Source: Xylanibacter ruminicola (GTDB lineage: Bacteria > Bacteroidota > Bacteroidia > Bacteroidales > Bacteroidaceae). Taken from it: 64,000 nucleotides of DNA. Under the pieces are notes generated by a model that ran no database searches, had not been told where the DNA came from, and was given only the letters and a program-made list of their open reading frames with translations. Location: NCBI GenBank assembly GCA_015060625.1, contig SUYC01000015.1, positions 1 to 64,000 of the forward strand, given 5' to 3'. Positions within the stretch are counted from its first letter, which is position 1, and each line of letters opens with the position of its first letter. Shown in pieces: positions 44,630 to 53,607 of the stretch. The translations under genes were made by a program, and so were the position numbers.

Positions 44630-45544
44630 TTACATTCTGATTTGCAGACTTATACGATTAGTAGCCGATGAAAACTCGTACTCATTCTTACCAAAGTCTT
44701 TGGTGTTCATGGCCTTATACTTGATGGTGCTCGAACGATGCTCGAAACCAATACCGATGGCTTTCCACGAGATGTTGAAACCAAAGCTCTGCATCATGCC
44801 GTGTCCCCAAACCATCTTCAGGTTGCTCTCCATGGCCTGGAAGTCTTCACCGCTTTGGTTCTCGTCAAGCTTCTTGTCGTTTGGCGAATAAATCATCGAA
44901 ATATTATATCCGATGTGATAGAATACGTTAAACTTAATGTAGTGCAAACCGTTGCCGCTAAGCAAGTTAAATGGTGCAAGGGTTAACGATGGGCCAAGTG
45001 TCATGCCATAGTTAACCTCGTACTTCTCCATGTTCCAAGGCAGATTATAGTATTCGATGCCATCCGCGTTTTTGGGTTGCTTAATACTACTGTTATACTT
45101 GTAGGTGCCGTTTCCTATCGCCTCGAAATGGTTTACATTCAGGTCGATACCCGTGTAGTCGATATTAAACAGTGCTACATTACTGATAGGCTTTTTGTGC
45201 AGGCGATAGCTACGTCCATACTGAATAGAGGCTCCCCAGTTTGATTTTAATTCGCCAACAAGGCCGTTGTCCAATCCATTACGATAGTTGCCCTTTGGTG
45301 AAAGTTTTGTAGTGTTGTACGAGAAGTTGAAATAACCTCTTCTTCCCCACACATCAGCAAAATGCTGCTCGGTAACATTTCGGTTAGTTACTTGTTGTTG
45401 TACCTTAATAATGTCTTGGATTGTGGTAATGTCGGTCGAATCCTCAGTCCAATCAATTACAACTTTGTTGTCATCGTTTTCTACTTGAGCAAAAACCGCA
45501 GTAGAAAGCAGACAGGTCAAGATAAAAATTATTCTTCTCTTCAT
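44630..45544 (-). CDS. Predicted outer-membrane beta-barrel protein
   Basis: A 304-residue exported protein with signal peptide ending AVFA. The body is rich in alternating aromatic/polar strands (GYFNFSYNTT, GASIQYGRSYR, ISLQIRM) and ends with a strand, as in small outer-membrane barrels. No known family was recognised. Lies between the caspase and a DUF4384 gene. Confidence 0.65.
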   Translation of the reverse strand: MKRRIIFILTCLLSTAVFAQVENDDNKVVIDWTEDSTDITTIQDIIKVQQQVTNRNVTEQHFADVWGRRGYFNFSYNTTKLSPKGNYRNGLDNGLVGELKSNWGASIQYGRSYRLHKKPISNVALFNIDYTGIDLNVNHFEAIGNGTYKYNSSIKQPKNADGIEYYNLPWNMEKYEVNYGMTLGPSLTLAPFNLLSGNGLHYIKFNVFYHIGYNISMIYSPNDKKLDENQSGEDFQAMESNLKMVWGHGMMQSFGFNISWKAIGIGFEHRSSTIKYKAMNTKDFGKNEYEFSSATNRISLQIRM

Positions 45545-45583
45545 AACATTACGTTTTTAGATTAATAAATAATATTGTTCGTT

Positions 45584-46468
45584 TTATTGGTCGGCTCCTG
45601 TTTTTCTTATTTTCAGCCATCGTTTGTCTACAACCATATCGCTGTCGGCCCTTTGACAACTCAATAGCCACTTTTGGAAGTCGTGTGTACTCAGTGAATT
45701 AGGATGTCTGGCGTCGCCGGTAATATCGTTACACTTGGTAAATGGATGAGGCGAGAATATTATTACAAACTGGTTGTCTTCCATCGGATGATTTGTTTTT
45801 AGCCTGTACTGCACCGTTTCAGGGTCTATCTCGCGATTGAAGAATGTGTACACTGTACCTCGTTTGATACGGAAACGACCCGTTGGATCCTTTTTATAGG
45901 GCAGCAAACAAGCGGTTTCGTCGTCGCCTGTAATCAGATATATGGCTAAATAGCCATCAGCAGGCGAACGGAAATTTAAAAATACGCGTTCGCCGTTAAT
46001 AAACCTATTAGACTCTTGCATCTTGCCGTCTACCTCTTTCATTATCTTCCATTTCAAGTCGGCCTTAGCCTGTATTATTTCTCTAGCTGTGCCCCATACC
46101 TCGGCCTTGAATATCAGTTTGTTGTCTGTATATTCAACATTAAACTCAGTAGGCTTTGTTTCTCCCAACCATACGCCTTTTGCCATCGCAACAGTATTCT
46201 CCCAGAAGAACGTACTGGTTGCCTCGCCATTAGTTTCTACATTCGTATCAATAACGTCAGATGTTATCAACTCACCAAATTCGCCCTTGATAGCTTCGGC
46301 TTTTGCCAGTTCTATGCACTTGAGCTTGGCCTCTTTAAAGGTTACATTATCGTTTGTGCTCACCTCGTAGTTGTATACGCCATGTACCGCAACCGTTTTT
46401 TGGGCAAAAGCACTTGGCTGTAGGTTTGCACACATCAATATAAATACCGATAATAATTTAAATTTCAT
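45584..46468 (-). CDS. DUF4384-containing exported protein
   Basis: A 294-residue protein with signal peptide ending SAFA, an N-terminal LPP20/FlgT-like region (about 25-130: repeated A-KLKCIELAKAEAI helix) and a C-terminal DUF4384 beta-domain (about 155-260: FLNFRSPADGYLAIYLI, ACLLPY, RGTVYTFF). DUF4384 is known to accompany caspase domains in other bacteria. A paralogue with the same architecture is encoded at 51881-52783. It starts 13 bases after the LPP20-like gene. Confidence 0.82.
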   Translation of the reverse strand: MKFKLLSVFILMCANLQPSAFAQKTVAVHGVYNYEVSTNDNVTFKEAKLKCIELAKAEAIKGEFGELITSDVIDTNVETNGEATSTFFWENTVAMAKGVWLGETKPTEFNVEYTDNKLIFKAEVWGTAREIIQAKADLKWKIMKEVDGKMQESNRFINGERVFLNFRSPADGYLAIYLITGDDETACLLPYKKDPTGRFRIKRGTVYTFFNREIDPETVQYRLKTNHPMEDNQFVIIFSPHPFTKCNDITGDARHPNSLSTHDFQKWLLSCQRADSDMVVDKRWLKIRKTGADQ

Positions 46469-46481
46469 ACATGTATTGTTT

Positions 46482-47009
46482 TTATTGTTTTACAATCAGA
46501 TATATGTTAACTTCGGTTTCGCCATTGGCATTCTGTCGGCATAGAATCAGGTCGGGTTCCAGTTTCCCTATGCGCTGGTTTACTTTTTGCTCGTATGTAG
46601 AGTCAAAGTCAACATTGCTTTTCACTTCCTTGTCGGATGTTTCATTGGCAATTTTTATATTTACATCGCTCGACATATTTGATTTTAACATCGAAGCATA
46701 TTGCGATTTCAGATTGTGCTGCGCTTTCTTCATAGCAACTTTTTCATCTTTGGCCACACCTCTTCCTATCAACGTTTGTGCTTCCTGGCTATTGGCCAAC
46801 TGCTGATAATAGCTGGTAAGTGCATCTTCTAACTTTTGTGCTTTACCAAACACCTGCCATCCCTCGGTTTTCATTTGTTTGCATATTTTTTTGCACTCTT
46901 TCATTACATCCTTGTTCTTATTGTCAGCAAGGCATGTATTCGAGGTCCCGATTAGTACAAAACCGAGTAGCAATAGTATAGGTATAAGATTGAATATTCT
47001 TTTTGTCAT
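46482..47009 (-). CDS. LPP20-like exported protein (small)
   Basis: A 175-residue exported protein: signal peptide (about 1-28), a Lys-rich helix (CKKICKQMKTEGWQVFG), an LPP20-like helix-strand region (KVAMKKAQHNLKSQYASML). It is a shorter paralogue of the protein from 52780-53403, which also sits directly upstream of a DUF4384 gene. Preceded by a second promoter. Confidence 0.72.
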   Translation of the reverse strand: MTKRIFNLIPILLLLGFVLIGTSNTCLADNKNKDVMKECKKICKQMKTEGWQVFGKAQKLEDALTSYYQQLANSQEAQTLIGRGVAKDEKVAMKKAQHNLKSQYASMLKSNMSSDVNIKIANETSDKEVKSNVDFDSTYEQKVNQRIGKLEPDLILCRQNANGETEVNIYLIVKQ

Positions 47010-47054
47010 AGGTAAGTGATGTTATTTATTTAACAAATGTTGGTATTCCAATTG

Positions 47055-47062
47055 CAAAGTTA
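47055..47062 (-). promoter_or_regulatory. Internal promoter of the caspase cluster
   Basis: TAACTTTG on the minus strand with TTTG at 47083-47086 (spacing 20), in the 131-base gap before the LPP20-like gene; it would transcribe the distal four genes separately. Confidence 0.6.
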
Positions 47063-47140
47063 AAAATATTTTGCGTAATATCCAAACTTTTTTTAAAAAA
47101 AATAAATATCACCCTCAGGCTTTCTGCATTAAGGCCTATA

Positions 47141-47788
47141 TTATTCAGTGAGTACATCGGGAATGTAGGTTACTTCAATGCCGTCTTTTACAAAGATGGG
47201 AAGTTCTTCGTCGTTGTTCACGTACTCAATCGAGAGTGTAATGTCACGCGGCCCCAGTTGTTTGCCATCAACCTCAAATATGCTCTTGTCAAGAATCACC
47301 GTGTTGCCATTTTTGCTCTTCAGTTTCTTGGTAAGCATGGTGTCGCCATACTTATACGTGGCTTGGAAGTAACACTTGTCGTTCAGCTCTACATCGGCAG
47401 GAAGCTCTATGGTGTCAAGCAGGTCGTACTGACTATCGAACACGCTTCCCAATTTCTCGTAAATGGTTTTGGGGGTGTCGCTGGTGTCCATAAAGTCGTT
47501 GGTCGACAAGCGCTTGCTGCTAATGAGTGCTTCCATTCCCGTTTTGCGCATATACTGCTTGCCAAGCATCAGCATCTGCTTCTTGGTGGTTAGATTAAAC
47601 ACTTTAACGGCCTGTTTGTCTTTCTGCCATTTGATGGTGTTCACATCGGTAAAGGTGTCGCCCACTTTTACGTGTTTCCCATTATTATAGGTAAGTGTGG
47701 CGTCGTTAATAAACAGCACCTTGTAATTGCCTGCGCTGGCGTGGCTGAACCACAGGCCCAAGCAACTGAGTAAAAGTAGTTTTTTCAT
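47141..47788 (-). CDS. Hypothetical exported protein
   Basis: A 215-residue exported protein with signal peptide (MKKLLLLSCLGLWFSHASAG). The N-terminal part (FINDATLTYNNGKHVKVGDTF) and the rest are beta-prone, and no known domain was recognised. It overlaps the CHASE2 gene by four bases, so the two are translationally coupled; it could be that protein's periplasmic partner. Confidence 0.65.
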   Translation of the reverse strand: MKKLLLLSCLGLWFSHASAGNYKVLFINDATLTYNNGKHVKVGDTFTDVNTIKWQKDKQAVKVFNLTTKKQMLMLGKQYMRKTGMEALISSKRLSTNDFMDTSDTPKTIYEKLGSVFDSQYDLLDTIELPADVELNDKCYFQATYKYGDTMLTKKLKSKNGNTVILDKSIFEVDGKQLGPRDITLSIEYVNNDEELPIFVKDGIEVTYIPDVLTE

Positions 47789-48987
47789 TTCGCTTTATTT
47801 TTATAGATGTTGATTTTCTGCATGAATGTGTCGTAAAGAGAGTAAACAGTAGTAGGCACCCACATATTGAAGGCGATGTCGAACCAACTGGTTACTAGAG
47901 CGATAATCAGGAATACTGTTGCCGTACTAGTAAATGATAAAACGATACTGAGCCAAGGGTTCGAGCATAAGGATGAGAACGAATGGCCCGAAAGGTAGAA
48001 CAAACCTATGATGATATAGAGGATAAATAGTATGCCCATGTAGGTCCAGTTAACTAGGTGGGCGCCTTGTGATAGGGCGATATAACCATTAAATAGAATG
48101 GATGAGCCTGGCTGCGCTCCCATGAATGTACTGTGTATGTCGCTGTTAAAATCGCCGATAACAACAAGTTTGTCGTTGATCTGTTCGCTGACAGGTAATA
48201 CCTCGTCAAGGTCAAGCATGTCGGCACTCAGATAAATGTAGTTACGCTCGCGAACCTGACTCTCCTCGTCCAGTAGGCTGCCTGTAATACGGATAGGTAA
48301 TAACAGGGTGACGCTGTTTTGGCAAATTCGGCCTTTGTCCGTGTACCATAATCCGCCCCAATGTTTCTCGATGGTCGATCCAAAGCGGTCCTGGTAAATC
48401 TTGAGTGCTACCGATTCGTCCTCGTTGTGGATGTATTGGTAACGCGAGAATGAACTGGCCTGCCACGTGGTGGCATAGTCGGCATTCGATGCCTTCTGGT
48501 AGAGCGAACTGTCGCACATGTTCACCCCTTTGTGCTTAGGGATAACAATGCGATCCATCGAAGTGATGGTGCTGAATAGCGCCGAGTCGTATTCGGTAAC
48601 CATTCCCTCTTCAAAGAATACGTCCATAAATATGTAGCGGTAGTTGTTGGCCGCCTTAGCTTTTGTAAGGAACTGTAACAGGCGCTCGCGATCAGTAATA
48701 ACCGTATTGCCTACCGGTACTTCGTTCTCCTCGTAGGGTATCAGCATCTTGTCGTAATGTACGTTAATAAAAAGTATGCTGTCGGGCACATTGCCTATCT
48801 GCATGCCCAGAAATTTCTTGTAGTCGTAAATCTTTTTAAGGGCACCTGTTTCACCAGGTAATGGGTAACCAGTATTACCCATTACGTAGGTGAAGATAAT
48901 GATAATGGTACTTGTCAGCACAGAGAGAGTTATTAGTTTCTTTTGCTGAAAAATCCACGATCGAATATGGTTCCAGATGACCTTCAT
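47785..48987 (-). CDS. CHASE2-domain membrane protein
   Basis: A 400-residue protein with one N-terminal helix (about 18-38), a large extracytoplasmic domain (about 39-305) with CHASE2 features (PDSILFINVHYD near the start and PGSSILFNGYIALSQGAH at the end), and three C-terminal helices (about 310-385), followed only by a short basic tail. CHASE2 is normally a sensor fused to a kinase, cyclase or caspase; here no output domain follows. In the cluster it sits between an unknown exported protein and the coiled-coil protein. Confidence 0.78.
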   Translation of the reverse strand: MKVIWNHIRSWIFQQKKLITLSVLTSTIIIIFTYVMGNTGYPLPGETGALKKIYDYKKFLGMQIGNVPDSILFINVHYDKMLIPYEENEVPVGNTVITDRERLLQFLTKAKAANNYRYIFMDVFFEEGMVTEYDSALFSTITSMDRIVIPKHKGVNMCDSSLYQKASNADYATTWQASSFSRYQYIHNEDESVALKIYQDRFGSTIEKHWGGLWYTDKGRICQNSVTLLLPIRITGSLLDEESQVRERNYIYLSADMLDLDEVLPVSEQINDKLVVIGDFNSDIHSTFMGAQPGSSILFNGYIALSQGAHLVNWTYMGILFILYIIIGLFYLSGHSFSSLCSNPWLSIVLSFTSTATVFLIIALVTSWFDIAFNMWVPTTVYSLYDTFMQKINIYKNKAK

Positions 48988-48991
48988 CGAC

Positions 48992-51868
48992 TTAACGTTG
49001 TAATAGTATAACCTTGGCCTTTGAGTTGTCCATTTTACTCATGGTTTTACCTACGTTGGCATTGTAGAAGGTGGGGTCGGCTACAGTAAACTTTCGACCG
49101 TTAACCATGATGTAATCGCCTGCAACATCCTCGTTAAAGCAAACAGCAGTGTATAGGTGACCAGGGTAGTAGACTAACACGATATCGAGACCCAATAGGT
49201 CGCGCACCAAATGCGAGAAGAGGATAGAACGGTCCTCGCAGTCACAGAATGGATAGAATAGACTCTCTTCGGCAAAGAAGGCGCGATCGTGCCCCCATAC
49301 TTTGTCGTCGTAGCCATACGTTAGTCCCATTTGTATCCAGTTAAGCAGCAAGTTGGCTGCCTGGACTTTGGGTAGTGAGCCTATCTGTTGGCGTAACTGT
49401 GGGTAAACCTTGTCCTTTATCTCCGAGGCTACAGGAGCATTGGCGTAATATGCCCAGCGGGTCATCACGTCTTTGCCATCGTACGATGTGGGGTAGTCGG
49501 TATAAAAGTCCATTAGGTTCTTATTCATCTGCATGTCGGCCTTCACGTTCACGAATCGCGAGATAACAGTACGGCTCTCTGATAGATTCTTGGCTAGTTC
49601 AGGCAGCTCAGGCACACTCAAACTCATCATCTGTTCGCCAGGATAGGCCGCATCGCACACCGTCAGGTTCTTGGCCTTGCTGCCATCCATCAGGAAAAAC
49701 AACTTGCCATCGGCAATAAGATATCCGCGTCTGTATGGGAACCCGTCCATACGCAACATAATGTGCAACTTGCTATCGTCTTCGAGAGCGAAACGCATCT
49801 GATACCCCGACTGGTTGAGTAGTACGCCCTGTAGGAAGATGGCTTCGTTAGTACCTTTGCCGCAAGCCTGTTCCGAGATGGTCTGCAGCATCATATAATA
49901 AGCCCAGTCGCACAACTTGTACTGCTCGCGTAGCTTTAAGCAGTCGTGAACCAGGTTGGCATAGCCTTTGGCGGTGAGTTCGATGAAGGCTTCCGATATC
50001 GATTTTTTATCAGTACCTTTTAGCTTAAACTGCTTGGCATTACCCCATCGTACTTCCATAGGCGTGCCGTAGAATTGGAAACTGTTAGTCGTCAGCGCCT
50101 CCTTGTTCTCAACGATTGGCTGCTGAGGCTTAGGTTGAGGCTTGGTCTCGATAACCACAGGTACAACCTCGGCTTCGATGGCCTTGCTCTGCTTTTCCTC
50201 CTGCTTCTTTTTCTGCTCGGCTAACAAGCGTGCCTGCTCTTCCTGCTGCTTTTTCTTTTCGGCCAGTTGTCGGGCTTGTTCCTCCTGCTGCTTCTTTTTC
50301 TCGGCTAACAAGCGTGCCTGCTCTTCCTGCTTCTTTTTCTTTTCGGCCAGCAGTCGGGCTTGTTCCTCCTGCTGCTTCTTTTTCTCGGCTAACAGGCGTG
50401 CCTTCTCCTCCTGTTGTTTCTTTTTTTCAGCCAGCAGGCGGGCTTTTTCTTCCTGCTTGCGCTGTTTCTCGGCCAGCAGTCGTGCCTGCTCCTCCTGCTT
50501 TCTCTTTTCAGCGGCTATGCGCGCTTGCTCTTCTTCCTGTTTTTTCTTCTCAGCGGCTATGCGTGCCAGTTCCTCTTCCTGAGCTTTCTTTTCGGCAGCC
50601 AGTCGTGCTTGCTCTTCTTCGCGTACACGTTTTTCTTCGGCTATCTGGCGCGCACGTTCTTCCTCCTGCTTGCGCTTCTCCTCAAGTTGGCGTGCTTTTT
50701 CTTCCTGTTTTTTCTGCTTCTCTTCTAACAGTCGTGCCTGCTCTTCTTGTTTGCGCTGCTTCTCTTCCAGCAATTTCTGCTGGCGTTCCTGTTCCTTTTG
50801 TTTAGCTAAGGCTTGTTTTTCCTGCTCTTCTTGTTTCTTCTTCTCAGCCAACAACTTGGCCAGTTCAGCCTTCTTCTGCTGCTTCTCTAACTCCTTCTGC
50901 TGTTCCTCCTGTTGCTTCTTCAGGTCGGCCAAACGTTTCAGTTCTGCCTCTTGCTTCTTCTTTTCAGCCAAAAGTTTTGCCTGCTCCTCTTGCTGAGCTT
51001 TTTTCTCGGCAGCTATGCGGGCTTTCTCGGCTTCCTGAGCTTTCTTCTCGGCAACTAATTTTGCCTGCTCCTCCTCGCGGGCCTTCTTCTCGGCAGCCAG
51101 TTGGGCTTGTTTTTCTTCCTCTAGTTTTTTCTTTTCAGCTAGGCGTGCTTGTTTTTCCTCCTGCTTTTTCTTTTCGGCAGCTATGCGGGCCTCTTCCTGT
51201 TCCTGCTTTTTCTTCTCGGCAGCTATGCGAGCCAGCTCTTCCTCGTGTTTCTTCTTTTCCGCGGCTATACGAGCCTGCTCCTCATCCTGCGCTTTCTTTT
51301 CAGCAGCTAATCGTGCCTGTTCTTCTTCCTGCGCTTTCTTCTCAGCAGCTATACGGGCTTGCTCCTCTTCCTGTGCTTTCTTTTCTGCAACTAATCGGGC
51401 TTGCTCTTCTTCCTGCGCTTTCTTTTCAGCAGCTAATCGGGCTTGTTCCTCTTCCTGCATCTTTTTTTCAGCAGCTAATCGGACCTGTTCCTCTTCGCGT
51501 TTTTTCTGTTCTTCGGCCAGCTTTTTTTCAGCCTCCTCGCGTTTCAGTTGCTCAAGATACAGTTCATCGGTCATCTTGTCATATTCGATTGGCTTAATGT
51601 CGTCTTCCTTCGGACGGTCTACGGCGTCTTCGATGGGGTAGTCCTTCCAGGCCTTCTCCATAAATGCGGCGTAGCTTTTGTTTACGCTGTCGCGGAATGC
51701 CTCGTACTTTCTATTGGCGTCGTTTACGAAGTCATCGTAGTTCATCTTTTGCTTATTCTGAACTTGCTGTCTCAGACTGCCTTTTGGGCGTTGAGGTCTC
51801 TGACTCTGTGCATGGGCTACGCCTATGAGCAGAATCGTACATAGGAAAGTGAGCGATAGCTTTTTCAT
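48992..51868 (-). CDS. Exported giant coiled-coil protein with transglutaminase-like C-terminus
   Basis: A 958-residue exported protein. After the signal peptide and a short domain (about 25-100), residues about 105-560 are an almost uninterrupted charged coiled coil of 14-residue units of the EEQARLAAEKKAQE type, TolA-like and long enough to span the periplasm. A linker rich in Pro and Gln (about 565-590) leads to a globular part whose last 100 residues carry a Cys-His-Asp set: Cys877 in FCDCEDRS, His904 in PGHLYTAV, Asp931 in VADPTFYN, arranged as in transglutaminase-like cysteine peptidases. Crosslinking or proteolysis are both possible. Confidence 0.8.
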   Translation of the reverse strand: MKKLSLTFLCTILLIGVAHAQSQRPQRPKGSLRQQVQNKQKMNYDDFVNDANRKYEAFRDSVNKSYAAFMEKAWKDYPIEDAVDRPKEDDIKPIEYDKMTDELYLEQLKREEAEKKLAEEQKKREEEQVRLAAEKKMQEEEQARLAAEKKAQEEEQARLVAEKKAQEEEQARIAAEKKAQEEEQARLAAEKKAQDEEQARIAAEKKKHEEELARIAAEKKKQEQEEARIAAEKKKQEEKQARLAEKKKLEEEKQAQLAAEKKAREEEQAKLVAEKKAQEAEKARIAAEKKAQQEEQAKLLAEKKKQEAELKRLADLKKQQEEQQKELEKQQKKAELAKLLAEKKKQEEQEKQALAKQKEQERQQKLLEEKQRKQEEQARLLEEKQKKQEEKARQLEEKRKQEEERARQIAEEKRVREEEQARLAAEKKAQEEELARIAAEKKKQEEEQARIAAEKRKQEEQARLLAEKQRKQEEKARLLAEKKKQQEEKARLLAEKKKQQEEQARLLAEKKKKQEEQARLLAEKKKQQEEQARQLAEKKKQQEEQARLLAEQKKKQEEKQSKAIEAEVVPVVIETKPQPKPQQPIVENKEALTTNSFQFYGTPMEVRWGNAKQFKLKGTDKKSISEAFIELTAKGYANLVHDCLKLREQYKLCDWAYYMMLQTISEQACGKGTNEAIFLQGVLLNQSGYQMRFALEDDSKLHIMLRMDGFPYRRGYLIADGKLFFLMDGSKAKNLTVCDAAYPGEQMMSLSVPELPELAKNLSESRTVISRFVNVKADMQMNKNLMDFYTDYPTSYDGKDVMTRWAYYANAPVASEIKDKVYPQLRQQIGSLPKVQAANLLLNWIQMGLTYGYDDKVWGHDRAFFAEESLFYPFCDCEDRSILFSHLVRDLLGLDIVLVYYPGHLYTAVCFNEDVAGDYIMVNGRKFTVADPTFYNANVGKTMSKMDNSKAKVILLQR

Positions 51869-51880
51869 ATTATTATAATC

Positions 51881-52783
51881 TTAGTTGTTTTCTATTCTGA
51901 TAGGGATGCGTTCTACTTGCATCTGTTCGTCCTTCTGTTGATATTTAGTGAGCCAAGCGTTGAATTCCTTGTAACTCAAAGAACTTGGGATAATTAAGTC
52001 GTCAGAAAGTTGCTTCTGTCCAGTAGTTGAACTTATTTTTGCATAGTTATTAGGCGAGAAGATTACGTACAGGTTATTATATTCTTCGGTGTTCCCTTCG
52101 GAACATGTCAGAACAAGTTCGTCAACCTCTCCGTCTTCAGGGTTGGCTTTAGCTGCCGAGAACAGATAGTACTCCTTGTCGTGTATAACGGCGAACGAGC
52201 CCTTGCCAGAACTTTGGTAGGGCAGTATACTAAAAACCTGATTGCTGAGGATGTCGAACAGAAATACCGTAAGATATCCATCTACGGGCGACTTGAAATA
52301 AAGAAAGAAGTCTTCACCATTCTTAAAGGTGTCTGATGAAAGTTTCTTGTCAGGCTGTACACGCAGCGGTTTAGCCTCGAACTCCACGCCAGCAGTAACC
52401 AATTCTCTTATTTTACCTTTAACAGTAACCTTTAGCAGGTCTCTGCCTTCGTCAAGTATGCGCTCAAATTTCGGTTCGACTACGTCACCCAACCATACGC
52501 CTCTCACCTGACCACTTGTCATGGAATGGAAGGATGTTTTCGACTGTCCGCTATCATTGTTCATGATAACCACGTCATTTTGAGTTACGGTTGTACCAAA
52601 CTCCTTCTCTATGGCCGCATTCTGGGCTTTTACAAGCGCAACCTGGCAAGCCTGGACATATGAAACATTTGAGGGTATCTCATATAGATAGGTATCCTCT
52701 ACCGTTTTTACTTTACCCTTTTCCTGAGCACTGATACCCAGTGCCCAGGAGAATATGGTGATCAGTATGAGCAATCGTTTCAT
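51881..52783 (-). CDS. DUF4384-containing exported protein (paralogue)
   Basis: A 300-residue exported protein with the architecture of the 45584-46468 product: LPP20/FlgT-like N-terminal region, then a DUF4384 domain (FFLYFKSPVDGYLTVFLF, SILPYQSS, KEYYLFSA). It overlaps the LPP20-like gene by four bases (ATGA) and lies 12 bases before the coiled-coil gene. Confidence 0.82.
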   Translation of the reverse strand: MKRLLILITIFSWALGISAQEKGKVKTVEDTYLYEIPSNVSYVQACQVALVKAQNAAIEKEFGTTVTQNDVVIMNNDSGQSKTSFHSMTSGQVRGVWLGDVVEPKFERILDEGRDLLKVTVKGKIRELVTAGVEFEAKPLRVQPDKKLSSDTFKNGEDFFLYFKSPVDGYLTVFLFDILSNQVFSILPYQSSGKGSFAVIHDKEYYLFSAAKANPEDGEVDELVLTCSEGNTEEYNNLYVIFSPNNYAKISSTTGQKQLSDDLIIPSSLSYKEFNAWLTKYQQKDEQMQVERIPIRIENN

Positions 52784-53403
52784 TCGTTCTTAGCCTTAAC
52801 TTTTTCTACATCTTTAAGCAGATTGTCTCGGCGGGCCTGCTGGATAGCAGCCTTTGCGAGTTTACTAACAGTTTCGGACGAGATGGCACAGCGAATCAGT
52901 ACTTCAGTGTTGCCGTTTGGCAGCTTGCGCCAACACTCCATCAGTGTCTTGGGGCGAGAAAGTTGCTGGTCGATACTACGGCCCTGTTGGGCAACGATAG
53001 TCTTAGCAATTGACTCTGCTTCGTCGGCGCCATACTGCTCGTTGGCCAGATCTTGTTCGATAGTGGATGTCATATCTGTTCTAAGTTTTGTAGCGATTTC
53101 TCCCTTGGCCACAGTCAGTGCCTGAGTCCTTGCTGCATCGTATATTGTGCCAGTGCTGCGGCCTTCGCCAACAATCCAAACATCATAACCCATAGCATCA
53201 ACCTCTGATTGAGTCGAAAATGCTTTAGTCAACTGGGTCTGCAGTGGTAGTTGGCCTGGGTTAACTTTCCAACCTTCACTTTTGAATTCCTTTAGTTGCT
53301 TCTTCAATAATTTCTGGTTAGCTTTACTCAGTTCCTGAGCATTTACACTTGCCGATACGGCAAACATCATAAATAGAGCTGCAAAAAATTTGATAGCTTT
53401 CAT
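52780..53403 (-). CDS. LPP20-like exported protein
   Basis: A 207-residue exported protein: signal peptide ending SVNA, an alpha-helical start (LLKKQLKEFKSEGWKVNPG), and an LPP20-like domain (YDAARTQALTVAKGEIATKL). First gene of the leftward cluster. It resembles the 46482-47009 product; both precede a DUF4384 gene. Confidence 0.75.
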   Translation of the reverse strand: MKAIKFFAALFMMFAVSASVNAQELSKANQKLLKKQLKEFKSEGWKVNPGQLPLQTQLTKAFSTQSEVDAMGYDVWIVGEGRSTGTIYDAARTQALTVAKGEIATKLRTDMTSTIEQDLANEQYGADEAESIAKTIVAQQGRSIDQQLSRPKTLMECWRKLPNGNTEVLIRCAISSETVSKLAKAAIQQARRDNLLKDVEKVKAKNE

Positions 53404-53484
53404 AATAAAAATGTTTTAAGTTGTTAATAATAGAATATATTCGCGTAATAATTATTTTAGGTTAGAATAGTAACTACTCCGTCG

Positions 53485-53492
53485 CAAAAGTA
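53485..53492 (-). promoter_or_regulatory. Leftward promoter of the caspase cluster
   Basis: TACTTTTG on the minus strand with TTTG at 53513-53516, spacing 20; gives a leader of about 75 nt before the LPP20-like gene. Confidence 0.65.
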
Positions 53493-53567
53493 GGAAAAAT
53501 ATGTGAAACGTCCAAATGTTTTGCTTATTTTTTTTGTATTTTGTTTGGATGATATGAAAAAAGTGCT

Positions 53568-53575
53568 TATCTTTG
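53568..53575 (+). promoter_or_regulatory. Rightward promoter of the caspase cluster
   Basis: TATCTTTG with TTTG at 53544-53547 (spacing 20), divergent from 53485-53492; leader about 30 nt. Confidence 0.65.
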
Positions 53576-53607
53576 CAGCGATTCAAACCCCAAAACTATA
53601 AAGAAGT

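Noticed and set aside
50142..51641. Long plus-strand ORFs (100-206 codons) rich in Ser, Cys and Phe
   Set aside because: They are antisense shadows of the repetitive EEQARLAAEKKAQ-type coiled-coil coding sequence; the composition follows from the 14-residue repeat.
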